From contig NZ_CP058990.1 in NCBI RefSeq assembly GCF_019021925.1, positions 3,126,001 through 3,190,000 on the forward strand: DNA of 64,000 nucleotides. The letters run 5' to 3'. The position numbers were made by a program, and so were the translations under genes. Source of the DNA: Cellulophaga sp. HaHaR_3_176 (GTDB lineage: Bacteria; Bacteroidota; Bacteroidia; Flavobacteriales; Flavobacteriaceae). Below are positions 45,054-53,657 of the stretch, in pieces. Every line of letters starts with the position of its first letter. Position 1 is the first letter of the stretch. Below the pieces are notes generated by a model. It saw only the letters and a program-made list of their open reading frames with translations. It had not been told where the DNA came from and did not search any database.

Positions 45054-47687
45054 TTATTTTTGGTTTATTTCTTGTATTAAATTAGCGACTAAAGAGGTCC
45101 AACCCGTTTGATGAGAAGCTCCTACTCCTCTACCATTATCACCATCAAAATACTCATAAAATAGTATCAAATCTTTAAACTCATCCTGTGCATAAATATC
45201 TTTATGGAGAGCGTGCACTATTCTATCTCCTTTTTCATCTTTTTCAAAAATAGAAATCAACCTTTTACTTATTTCTATACTTATCTCTTTTAAAGATTTT
45301 AGATTTTTACTACCCGCCGGGTATTCAAATTTTAAATCGTCGCCACAATATTTATAGTATTCTTTTAACGATTGAATAAATAAATAATTCATCGGAAACC
45401 AAACAGGACCTCTCCAATTAGAGTTTCCTCCGAATAAAGATGTTGATGATTCGTTTGGCTCGTAATTGATACTATAATTTACCCCGTTAATATCAATATG
45501 ATAAGGCGTTTCGTGTATTTTAGATAATGAACGAATACCATAAGGACTTAAAAATTCTTTTTCATCTAAAAGAACATCTACTAAAATCTTCATACGATCA
45601 TTAGGCACAAGCGATAATAATAAGTCGTCTCCATCAGCAAATTCTTGTACTACTGGATATTTTAGCGTTTTCATTCTGTGGTTTTTAAACCACTGAACAC
45701 TTTCTTTAAATTTAGGAAGCTTGTCTAATGTTTCTTTTTTTATACAAAGCACTGCCGCTAAAGACAACATCCCTGCAATAGAACGAACTTTTATAGAAGT
45801 AGATTTTCCGTTCGGAAAAACTAAGTTATCATAGAAAAACCCTTCTTCTTCATCCCAAATTCCTTTATTTTCAATACTAATTTTATTTAAAGCTTCTGCT
45901 ATAAAAACGAAATGACCGAAATATTTAATTGCCATATCATCATAGGAGTCATCTTCTAAGGCAAGTTCTAAACTAATTTCTAGCATGTTTAAACAATATA
46001 GGGCCATCCATGCCGTACCATCTACTTGCTCTAAAGTACCATCACCAGGTACTCCATGGCTTCTATCAAATACTCCAATATTATCAAGACCTAAAAAGCC
46101 ACCTTCAAAAACGTTATTCTGACTAGCATCTAATCGGTTTACCCACCATGTAAAGTTCAATGCCAGTTTATTAAACATCTGTTTTAAAAACTTAAGATCT
46201 CCTTTTCCTGTATTTTTTTTATCTGTTTTATAAATATCTAACGTTGCCCACGCTTGTACAGGTGGGTTTACATCACTAAAATTCCACTCATAAGCAGGTA
46301 TTTGGCCGTTTGGTGCCATGTACCATTCTTTGGTAAATAACAATAGCTGATTTTTAGCAAAATCGGCATCTACTAAAGCTAAAGTTGCGCAATGAAAAGC
46401 AGAGTCCCATGCGGCATACCAAGGATACTCCCAAGCATCTGGCATTGACATAATATCATGGTTACGTAATGTTTTCCATGTATTATTTCTTCCATATAAC
46501 CTTTCTATTGCTGGTATTGATGTTTTTGAATCTCCTAAAAGCCACTGCTCAACATCATAATTATAATATTGTTTAGACCATAACAAGCTTGCAAAAGCTT
46601 GCTTTTGAATTTCATGTTGGTCTTTATTTTCAATTTTTGTTTTATAAAAATCGTCGCACTCTTTTACTCTTTCACTAAAAATCTCATCGAACTGAACATT
46701 AAAAGGGTCCTGAATGCGTTCTTTCGAAAGTCTTAACCTTACTGATTTGGTTTCACCTGCAGCCAAATTTAATTTATAAAGTGGGGCAAACTTTGTTCCG
46801 TTATCTAATTTACTTGCTAATTTATAGTCGTTTGAAGTTACTGCTTTGTGAAATAAATCTTTTTTATATGGATGGTCGTTCTCTGATAAGTAAACGGACT
46901 CCATATTGGTTTCATTCTCCGTAAAAAGCATTTCATCAGCATCATCAAAATAAAAATTATAATCACCAACATAGCAATGCTCAATGGTTACATAAGGTTT
47001 CCCATTCTGTGTGCTTTTCTTAATTATAGGTTTTTTAGGTATTTCTTTAAAGCTCCAATAATTTCGAATCCATAATGTTGGTAATACATGAATTGGAGCA
47101 GCTTTTTTACCTCTATTAGCTACTGTTATTTTCACTAAAATATCTTCATTATCCGCTTTAGCATATTCAGTATATACATCAAAATAAGCATTGTCTTTAA
47201 AAACACCTGTATCTAGTAATTCGTACTCTAATTCGTTTCTATTTCTTTTACCGTTCTCCTCAACCAATTTACTATATGGAAATTTGTTGTGAGGGTATTT
47301 ATACAAATGTTTCATGTATGAATGTGAAGGTGTACACTCTAAATAATAATAAAGCTCTTTTACATCTTCACCATGGTTACCTTGCGGCCCCGTAAGACCA
47401 AATAAGCGCTCTTTTAAAATACTATCATTTCCATTCCATACACTTACACCAAAACAAATGTTACAGTATCTGTCTGATATTCCTGCAAGGCCATCTTCTC
47501 CCCATCTATAAGCTCTACTCCTTGCATGCTCATGCGGAAAATAGTTCCAAGCATCACCATTAACACTATAATCTTCGCGAACAGTTCCCCATTGTCTTTC
47601 ACTTAAATAAGGACCCCATTTTAACCAATCTTTTTGTTCAGAATAGTTTTCTTGCAGCCTTTTATATTCTTGTGTTTCTTTATTCAT
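45054..47687 (-). CDS. GH63-type glucosidase, cytoplasmic
   Basis: 877 residues without a signal peptide. An N-terminal beta domain (GPYLSERQWGTVREDYS, then GDAWNYFPHEHARSRAYRWG) is followed by an (alpha/alpha)6 barrel with MPDAWEYPWYAAWDSAFH, GQIPAYEWNFSDVNPPVQAW and, at the end, NSNWRGPVWFPMNYLFIQSL and ASHQTGWTSLVANL. This is the GH63/MGH1-like clan. The Asp in AAWDSAFH and Asp/Glu near NWRGPVW are the usual catalytic region. It likely hydrolyses glucosyl- or mannosyl-glycerate or a similar small glycoside. It is the first gene of a two-gene transcript with MtfA. Confidence 0.88.
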   Translation of the reverse strand: MNKETQEYKRLQENYSEQKDWLKWGPYLSERQWGTVREDYSVNGDAWNYFPHEHARSRAYRWGEDGLAGISDRYCNICFGVSVWNGNDSILKERLFGLTGPQGNHGEDVKELYYYLECTPSHSYMKHLYKYPHNKFPYSKLVEENGKRNRNELEYELLDTGVFKDNAYFDVYTEYAKADNEDILVKITVANRGKKAAPIHVLPTLWIRNYWSFKEIPKKPIIKKSTQNGKPYVTIEHCYVGDYNFYFDDADEMLFTENETNMESVYLSENDHPYKKDLFHKAVTSNDYKLASKLDNGTKFAPLYKLNLAAGETKSVRLRLSKERIQDPFNVQFDEIFSERVKECDDFYKTKIENKDQHEIQKQAFASLLWSKQYYNYDVEQWLLGDSKTSIPAIERLYGRNNTWKTLRNHDIMSMPDAWEYPWYAAWDSAFHCATLALVDADFAKNQLLLFTKEWYMAPNGQIPAYEWNFSDVNPPVQAWATLDIYKTDKKNTGKGDLKFLKQMFNKLALNFTWWVNRLDASQNNVFEGGFLGLDNIGVFDRSHGVPGDGTLEQVDGTAWMALYCLNMLEISLELALEDDSYDDMAIKYFGHFVFIAEALNKISIENKGIWDEEEGFFYDNLVFPNGKSTSIKVRSIAGMLSLAAVLCIKKETLDKLPKFKESVQWFKNHRMKTLKYPVVQEFADGDDLLLSLVPNDRMKILVDVLLDEKEFLSPYGIRSLSKIHETPYHIDINGVNYSINYEPNESSTSLFGGNSNWRGPVWFPMNYLFIQSLKEYYKYCGDDLKFEYPAGSKNLKSLKEISIEISKRLISIFEKDEKGDRIVHALHKDIYAQDEFKDLILFYEYFDGDNGRGVGASHQTGWTSLVANLIQEINQK

Positions 47688-47712
47688 GTATGGTGTGTAT
47701 CAAATTAAATAC

Positions 47713-47781
47713 TAGTATATGACGTAGAACGCTCAAATTGCGTTTTATCATATACTAATGTTACATAAATATACTAATGTT
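47713..47781. repeat. Repeat cluster upstream of the glucosidase gene
   Basis: TAGTATATGA (47713-47722) and TCATATACTA (47748-47757) are inverted, enclosing a second inverted pair AACGC / GCGTT (47728-47744). TATACTAATGTT occurs twice in direct order (47751-47762 and 47770-47781), 19 bp apart. Located 26 bp before the glucosidase start codon, this looks like an operator region. Confidence 0.55.
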
Positions 47782-47874
47782 TTGAGATAGTTATTCTAAA
47801 CTAAAAAGAGAAGCCATTATTATTATCGATTCAATACTTTATATAGATTTTTTTTGAAATAATTGTGTTTTTTT

Positions 47875-47913
47875 AACTACCAAAATTTTCTTTTAAATAA
47901 AATCTTGGTAGTT
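47875..47913 (-). terminator. Stem-loop after the SLC13 transporter gene
   Basis: AACTACCAAAATTTT / AAAATCTTGGTAGTT pair over 15 bp with one mismatch and a 9-nt loop, 29 bp beyond the stop codon of the transporter. It probably ends the long leftward SusCD operon. In the minus direction the following bases are A-rich rather than T-rich, so the call is moderate. Confidence 0.5.
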
Positions 47914-47942
47914 AAGTCATTAAAGCCAGGTTAAAAAAGAGC

Positions 47943-49388
47943 TTAAGAATTCAAATTCCAAATTAATGGAAGGGCAAAGTACACGAAGAGGGTTAAAATA
48001 ACAATGGAAATTAAATTCATCCATATTCCTTTTTTAACCATATCTTCAATCTTTAAATACCCAGATCCAAATACTACAGCATTTGGGGGTGTTGCCACAG
48101 GAAGCATAAAAGCACATGATGCCGCTACAGTTGCACTTATCATCAAATAATAAGGGTGCACCCCTAGTGTTGGCGCTAAAGAGATAAGCACAGGTAGTAG
48201 CATTGCTGTTGTAGCAATATTGGAAGTTATTTCTGTTAAAAAATTCACAGCAAATATCAAGATTAATATTAGTAAGATAAATGGAACTGATTCTAATGCA
48301 ATTAATTTATTCCCAATCCACAAGGCTAAACCACTAGTTTCGAAACCTAATGCTAAGGCCATACCACCACCAAATAATAGGACTACACCCCAAGGTAACT
48401 TAACAGCATCTTCCCACGAAATTAATCCTTCATTCTTTCTGCTTGATGGGATTATAAACAACACAATCGCAAATAAAACGCTAATGATTGTATCGTCAAT
48501 TTCGGGAATAATTTTTTTCAGTAAAAACGATCTTGAAATCCATGCAAAGGCGGTACAACAAAATACAATCAATACCTTTTTTTCATCATAAGACATTTTA
48601 CCTAATGCCTTTAATTGTTTGTTTATTTCTTCTCTTCCTCCAGGAAACTCTTTCTGTTCAAATTTAAATGCAAATTTTGTTAAGTATTTCCAACATAAGA
48701 ACAACAAAATTAGAGCAATAGGAAAACCAAAAATAAACCACTGGTAAAATGTAATCTCTACTCCAAAATTTGTTTGCACAACACCTGCCAGCACTAAGTT
48801 TGTAGGAGTACCAATTAAGGTCGCTATACCTCCTATTGATGCACTGTAAGCTATTGCTAGCATTAAAGCTTTACCGAATAGTATGTTTTCGTTTTTAATT
48901 GTATTTGGGTTATCTCTTAATTGTGATACGATAGCCATACCCATTGGCAAAATCATTACCGTAGCTGCTGTATTTGATATCCACATAGATAAAAGAGCTG
49001 TGGCTATCATAAAACCTAAAATTATATTGATAATATTAGTACCTACTAATTTTATGATTGAAAGGGCTATTCTCTTATGTAGGTTGCATTTTTCAATAGC
49101 AATAGCTAGAATAAAACCACCTACATATAAAAAAATATATTTATGCCCATAAGAAGCTGTAGTCTGACTCAGATCTAAGCCGCCTGATAGCGGAAAAAGA
49201 ACAATGGGTAACAATGCTGTTACGGCTATTGAAATAGCTTCAGTAATCCACCAAATTGCAATCCAAGCAACAGAGGCTAAAATTGCTTTTGCTGCAGGGT
49301 CTAAACCTTCTGCATTGAAAAAGAAAAGAATGTAGCTAAAAGCAAGTGGTCCTAAAACTAATCCAATATGTTGTTTTGAAATTTGCAT
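47943..49388 (-). CDS. SLC13/DASS family sodium:carboxylate symporter
   Basis: 481 residues, about 12 membrane helices. Both hallmark motifs of the family are present: SNTAATVMILP and IGTPTNLVLAG in the first half, SNIATTAMLLP and VATPPNAVVFGSG in the second. The family carries dicarboxylates (succinate, malate, citrate, aspartate-like acids) or sulfate. It lies 2 bp after the racemase gene at the end of the SusCD operon and is a good candidate importer of the final breakdown product. Confidence 0.9.
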   Translation of the reverse strand: MQISKQHIGLVLGPLAFSYILFFFNAEGLDPAAKAILASVAWIAIWWITEAISIAVTALLPIVLFPLSGGLDLSQTTASYGHKYIFLYVGGFILAIAIEKCNLHKRIALSIIKLVGTNIINIILGFMIATALLSMWISNTAATVMILPMGMAIVSQLRDNPNTIKNENILFGKALMLAIAYSASIGGIATLIGTPTNLVLAGVVQTNFGVEITFYQWFIFGFPIALILLFLCWKYLTKFAFKFEQKEFPGGREEINKQLKALGKMSYDEKKVLIVFCCTAFAWISRSFLLKKIIPEIDDTIISVLFAIVLFIIPSSRKNEGLISWEDAVKLPWGVVLLFGGGMALALGFETSGLALWIGNKLIALESVPFILLILILIFAVNFLTEITSNIATTAMLLPVLISLAPTLGVHPYYLMISATVAASCAFMLPVATPPNAVVFGSGYLKIEDMVKKGIWMNLISIVILTLFVYFALPLIWNLNS

Positions 49389-49390
49389 AC

Positions 49391-50197
49391 TTAATTTTTT
49401 AAAATGTAATCTACTCCCGCCATTGAATGAATCTCTGTGGTATTAAAAGCAGGCACTTCTAAATCTTCTTCAAAAATCATTAATGGAAATTCTGTACAAC
49501 CCAAAACAACTCCTTCTGCCCCTTCTACTATTGATTTTTTTATAACCTGTAATACATATTCTTTTGATTTTTTATTAATAACACCATAGGTTAGTTCTTC
49601 TTGAATAATTCTATGTAATTCTTCAATTTCCTTTTTCTGTTTTGGCACTAATACTTCAATACCATTGTCTTCGATTCTTTTAGTGATAAAATTTTCCTCC
49701 ATACTGTATTTAGTACCTAGAAACAGAACTTTCTTTAATCCTTTTTTATGGATTGCCTTAGCTGTAGCATCAGCAATATGAATTACAGGAAAATCTAACT
49801 TTTGCTGAACATCATCATAAACTTTATGTGGTGTATTAGCGCAAAAAAGAACCGCATCAGCACCTGCTTTATTCAAATTTAATGCAGCTTCCACCAACAT
49901 AGTAGCAATAGAATCCCATTTGTTTTCTATTTGAAACCGGTGAACTTCTGCCTGATTAAGGGTGTAGACAATTAATGGCGGGTTTGTGTTATTTCCAAAA
50001 TGATCATTTATAGACTGATTTATGGTTTTATAATAATCGATGGTTGAATGCCAAGAAGTACCCCCAATTAAACCTAAAGTATTCATCTCTGAATGTTCTA
50101 TTTCTGTAATCATATGCTGCTCCTGTAATTCTTTTTTTGAAGGTGTATTATATGATGTAAGTGTTAAAAACAAAACACCAAAAATGTATTTTTTCAT
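49391..50197 (-). CDS. Exported aspartate/glutamate-type racemase
   Basis: 268 residues. A hydrophobic N-terminus (MKKYIFGVLFLTLTSYNTPS) reads as a signal peptide or anchor, unusual for this cytoplasmic family. The mature part starts LGLIGGTSWHSTIDYYK. The two catalytic cysteines are in LFCANTPHK and VLGCTEFPLMI. It interconverts L- and D-amino acids (Asp/Glu or broad YgeA-type). Together with an M19 dipeptidase homologue and a carboxylate transporter in the same operon, it suggests periplasmic handling of D-amino acids. Confidence 0.85.
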   Translation of the reverse strand: MKKYIFGVLFLTLTSYNTPSKKELQEQHMITEIEHSEMNTLGLIGGTSWHSTIDYYKTINQSINDHFGNNTNPPLIVYTLNQAEVHRFQIENKWDSIATMLVEAALNLNKAGADAVLFCANTPHKVYDDVQQKLDFPVIHIADATAKAIHKKGLKKVLFLGTKYSMEENFITKRIEDNGIEVLVPKQKKEIEELHRIIQEELTYGVINKKSKEYVLQVIKKSIVEGAEGVVLGCTEFPLMIFEEDLEVPAFNTTEIHSMAGVDYILKN

Positions 50198-50317
50198 AGA
50201 TCTATTATATCGTTAAAAGTTACTACACCATTATTTGCAAAAAAATATTCTTAATATGAGTTATAATACTACTCAAATTAAATTTGATTAAAAATAACCC
50301 AAAAACTACCACTACTG

Positions 50318-51202
50318 CTAATTTCCTTTCCCTAGTAGTTTTATCCACTCGTTTTTATACCCAATATTTCTAATTCCGTTAGAGTGTGCCTTTTTTCCAT
50401 TAGGAACCTCTAAATCAAAAGCGTAAATATTATCTTCAGGAATATTCATTGCCTTATATGTTTTAATAATAGTGGAAGCAACGGGTTCTTTTACGTGATA
50501 TGTTCCATACCACCGATCAAGAGGTGTTTTACTATCTTTAAAATACCAGTTTGCGATCTTATTTTTTGATGAATAATCCCATCCTCCAGAAAAATCAATA
50601 ACTCTGGCTACACGATGTGTCTTCGCAATAAAAGCAGACATTCCACCACCTTGAGACTGTCCTGCTAAAGCAATTTCTTTCCATTTTGGCTTACCATTAT
50701 CTAGATAACGCCCCCAATTACCTTCTACATTGGTATCTGATAGGTATATTAAAAGCTTGGTAAGACGGCTTACTATAGCATCATACGGTGCATCACTAAT
50801 CAAAGAAAAAGGAGTATCACCATATACTCTTCTATTTCTAAAATCTTCTGCACAATTAGAGTTTTCGACTAATACATCATCTTTACAAATTTTAGCTATA
50901 GCGGGTGTGTTTATGTATGATAGATTAATAACCTGATATCCTTGTTTAAGCGCTGTTTCAAAAAAATTCTTTGGCCCTTTTGAAGCAATACCATTTGTAC
51001 CGGGTATAAAAAGCAGCAATTTCCCTTGTTTGATAGCAGGGTCATATGTTACAAAATGAGGAGTATCTGCCGTGCTAATTCTGCTGTCTGTTTCTGAAGG
51101 CTTAATACTTAAAATAATGTTTGACGTTGTTTCTGCTTCCTGAGCCATAGCATGACCAAAAAATAAGAAAATAAAAATTAGCGTAAGTAAAGGTTTTTTC
51201 AT
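50318..51202 (-). CDS. Secreted alpha/beta hydrolase
   Basis: 294 residues. Signal peptide about 1-20 (cleavage after AMAQ). LLLFIPGTNGIASKGPKNFF around residue 66 is the oxyanion region. The nucleophile elbow is GQSQGGGMSAFIA. A His occurs in KAHSNGIRNIGYKNEW near the C-terminus. It resembles secreted hydrolases of the BPSS1187 type. The substrate is unknown but the operon suggests an ester or amide. The preceding 115 bp hold no gene. Confidence 0.82.
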   Translation of the reverse strand: MKKPLLTLIFIFLFFGHAMAQEAETTSNIILSIKPSETDSRISTADTPHFVTYDPAIKQGKLLLFIPGTNGIASKGPKNFFETALKQGYQVINLSYINTPAIAKICKDDVLVENSNCAEDFRNRRVYGDTPFSLISDAPYDAIVSRLTKLLIYLSDTNVEGNWGRYLDNGKPKWKEIALAGQSQGGGMSAFIAKTHRVARVIDFSGGWDYSSKNKIANWYFKDSKTPLDRWYGTYHVKEPVASTIIKTYKAMNIPEDNIYAFDLEVPNGKKAHSNGIRNIGYKNEWIKLLGKGN

Positions 51203-51247
51203 TTTTCTATGGTAAAGGTTTCTTTAGAATATTAATAACAATGTTGC

Positions 51248-52120
51248 CTATTCTTTAATAAGGTCATTCCATTTATCAATAAATTTTACTGCTGCCTGCA
51301 CAGTATTATTAATATTTTTTGCACCTCTTTCTAAAGTTGCCTCTTTAGGGTTTAACTCTCCCCAAACTCCTGTTTTAGTCATTTCTATAGTTGATGTTTT
51401 CTTTCCTGTTTCTTCTCCTTTTAGCGCTTCTGAAAGAAATAACAGTTTAGCTGTTGGTTCATCACTAATCACCCCAGGAAGCATTTGCTCTAAATGCTTT
51501 GGATGTGTTAATTTTGTTGCAGTAGCTTTATCTAATTGAACCAAATCTGGCATTAAATACAAAGAATCTGAGGTTTCTCCTGTACCTGCATGACGATCTA
51601 ATACTTGAGGTTTTCCACTATTATCTGTTATTAAATATGGTGCTATAGCTACTCCAAAATCTACAGCCACACCAGCTGTTTTTTGGTTAATTTGATCTAC
51701 TAAAAAAGTAGTAATAGCCCTATTTCCTCCATGAGAATTCATAAATACAAAACGCTTAAATCCATGCTTAATTAGTGATACTACCGTTTCCATATGTACT
51801 TGAATTATGGTATCTGCAGATAAGGTAATCGATCCTGAAAATGCCATATGATAAGGCGATTGTCCCGCCATTAAAACAGGAGCTACTAAAATATCACGTT
51901 CTTGTGCGATAAGCTTACATTGTTCAACACCATTTATAAAATCAGTACCAATAGGTAAGTGACTAGAATGCTGCTCTAAAGCTCCAATAGGGATAATGAC
52001 TAAGTCAGATTTTGCCAAAAAATCATCAACCTCAGGAACCGTCATGTGCGGTAAATAATTCTTAATTTTTTTCTCGTTCCAAAGTGGATTTATTAAAGAA
52101 TCAGTATTCATAAAAAACAT
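51248..52120 (-). CDS. Creatininase-family amide hydrolase
   Basis: 290 residues, no signal peptide, so cytoplasmic. Metal-site motifs of the creatininase fold: IPIGALEQHSSHLPIGTDFI (Glu, His, Asp) near residue 42 and FVFMNSHGGNRA near 124, plus DRHAGTGETSDSLYLMP later. The family opens cyclic amides (creatinine, FAPy-type products, related lactams) or trims peptides (MftE). A second ATG at 52111 is an alternative start. Within the SusCD operon it may open a cyclic amide. Confidence 0.9.
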   Translation of the reverse strand: MFFMNTDSLINPLWNEKKIKNYLPHMTVPEVDDFLAKSDLVIIPIGALEQHSSHLPIGTDFINGVEQCKLIAQERDILVAPVLMAGQSPYHMAFSGSITLSADTIIQVHMETVVSLIKHGFKRFVFMNSHGGNRAITTFLVDQINQKTAGVAVDFGVAIAPYLITDNSGKPQVLDRHAGTGETSDSLYLMPDLVQLDKATATKLTHPKHLEQMLPGVISDEPTAKLLFLSEALKGEETGKKTSTIEMTKTGVWGELNPKEATLERGAKNINNTVQAAVKFIDKWNDLIKE

Positions 52121-52171
52121 TTTAGAATAAATAATAGTAGGTCAGTTCTGCTTTACAAATTAAGCAATACT

Positions 52172-53122
52172 TTATTTTATAGTAATTGTTTCTAAATGAA
52201 TAGGAACAATTATTTTAGCTTCGGGGGAAACAGCTTTAACTTCTTTAATAAATGGCTTAATTTTTTCATCAATAGCTTTTTCTTGAGAATAACCGTAAGG
52301 CACTCTAAAATTATCCCAATGCGTAGGTATAATGGTTTTAGGTAAGCCTGTAGCTTTCAACAATCGCTCTGTATACTTATAAATTTCTAATCTTGAAAAG
52401 TTTACGCCTGGCAAAAGAATATCTGGAGTTAAGCCTTCAACCTCTTTCTCTAAAAAGTTCATGGATCCTGCTGTCAATATTTTGTGATTATTGAATCTTA
52501 CATAAAACATTAATGAACCTCCTTCTACAAAATCTTCCAGCTTTAATGGTGCTTTTAGTTCTTTTTCATGTGTTCTAGCATCAAAATAATGCTTATCATT
52601 TAAAGCAGAGTGTATCGAAGGAACAACCCTTACTGAAAATTCTTCAAACTGATAATCCTCGCCACCTTTAACAGTAAGTAGTTGCTCTTCTGGAACTCCG
52701 TAAGCTCTTAGTATATTACAACTCGTTTCTGTAGCAATCACCTTAGCACCTGTTTTCTTTGCGATATATGGCACATCTCCTAAATGATCTAAATGAGAGT
52801 GATGCACCAAAATATAATCTGCTTTTGTAATGTGCTTATTGATCACAACGGTATCTGACTGAAAGTAATCACTTTCATAATAGTTTTTACGCAAATCTTC
52901 TTTACTGTTCGCAGGGCTATCTCCTAGTTTTACTCTAGATAAATAAGGGTCTACTAAAATGGTTGTTTTCCCTTCTGTCATTTCCCAACCAGCACCACCA
53001 AAATATTTTAATTTAAGTTCTTGACTGTTTGCATATTGAAGACATAAAAACAGGAGTCCTAAAAATATTATTTTAGAACCCATGATTTTTATAGGTTTTT
53101 TTTTGATTGGTGTATATAACAT
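52172..53122 (-). CDS. Exported UlaG-like metallo-beta-lactamase-fold hydrolase
   Basis: 316 residues, or 303 from the ATG at 53083, which gives a better signal peptide (GSKIIFLGLLFLCLQYANSQ). Metal motif HHSHLDHLGD, later HS in VVPSIHSALNDKH, and a late His in IIPTHWDNF. UlaG itself opens the lactone L-ascorbate-6-phosphate. Related exported enzymes act on lactones or amides. It lies 38 bp after RidA in the same operon. Confidence 0.85.
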   Translation of the reverse strand: MLYTPIKKKPIKIMGSKIIFLGLLFLCLQYANSQELKLKYFGGAGWEMTEGKTTILVDPYLSRVKLGDSPANSKEDLRKNYYESDYFQSDTVVINKHITKADYILVHHSHLDHLGDVPYIAKKTGAKVIATETSCNILRAYGVPEEQLLTVKGGEDYQFEEFSVRVVPSIHSALNDKHYFDARTHEKELKAPLKLEDFVEGGSLMFYVRFNNHKILTAGSMNFLEKEVEGLTPDILLPGVNFSRLEIYKYTERLLKATGLPKTIIPTHWDNFRVPYGYSQEKAIDEKIKPFIKEVKAVSPEAKIIVPIHLETITIK

Positions 53123-53160
53123 GAAGTGTTTAAATTTAAGTTTGTATTAAAAAAGTTATT

Positions 53161-53634
53161 CTAATCGTAGACCTCAACAATTACTTCTATTTCTACGGCT
53201 TGTGCTCTAGGTAATGTGGCAACACCGATGGCTGCGCGGGCATGAATACCTCTTTCTCCAAAAACAGCCACCATTAAATCTGAAAAGCCGTTAATTACTT
53301 TTGGCTGTTCTATAAAATTAGATTCTGAATTTACAAATGCTAAGGCTTTCACTATACGTTTAACTTTTTTTAAATCGCCTAACATATACTTTAATACTGC
53401 TATTTGATTTATAGCCGTTAATCTAGAGCCTTCATAGCCTTGATCAATAGAGACATTCGACCCTAATTTCCCTGTCATTTCAGTTCCATCTGCATACCTA
53501 GGGCCTTTGCCTGCTAAAAAAATAAGATTACCCGTTTGTACTCCATTAACATAATTTGCTACCGGATTGGGGGGACTAGGTAACTCTATATTTAATTCTT
53601 TCAATCTTTGTTCTGGATCGTATTCTTTCTCCAT
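53161..53634 (-). CDS. RidA family enamine/imine deaminase
   Basis: 157 residues. Pattern PPNPVANYVNGVQTGNLIFLAG at the N-terminus and RAAIGVATLPRAQAVEIEVI at the C-terminus; Arg in HARAAIGV is the conserved catalytic Arg. Longer than RidA (about 128), with an N-terminal extension as in the YjgH/TdcF-related subgroups. It hydrolyses reactive enamines formed from amino acids to keto acids and ammonia. No signal peptide. It fits a locus that breaks down amino acid derivatives. Confidence 0.9.
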   Translation of the reverse strand: MEKEYDPEQRLKELNIELPSPPNPVANYVNGVQTGNLIFLAGKGPRYADGTEMTGKLGSNVSIDQGYEGSRLTAINQIAVLKYMLGDLKKVKRIVKALAFVNSESNFIEQPKVINGFSDLMVAVFGERGIHARAAIGVATLPRAQAVEIEVIVEVYD

Positions 53635-53657
53635 ATTATTTAAGATAACTTATGTTT

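Noticed and set aside
47875..47913. Terminator of the glucosidase/MtfA transcript
   Set aside because: The hairpin lies upstream of the glucosidase start on the minus strand, so it can only serve the transporter gene to its right.
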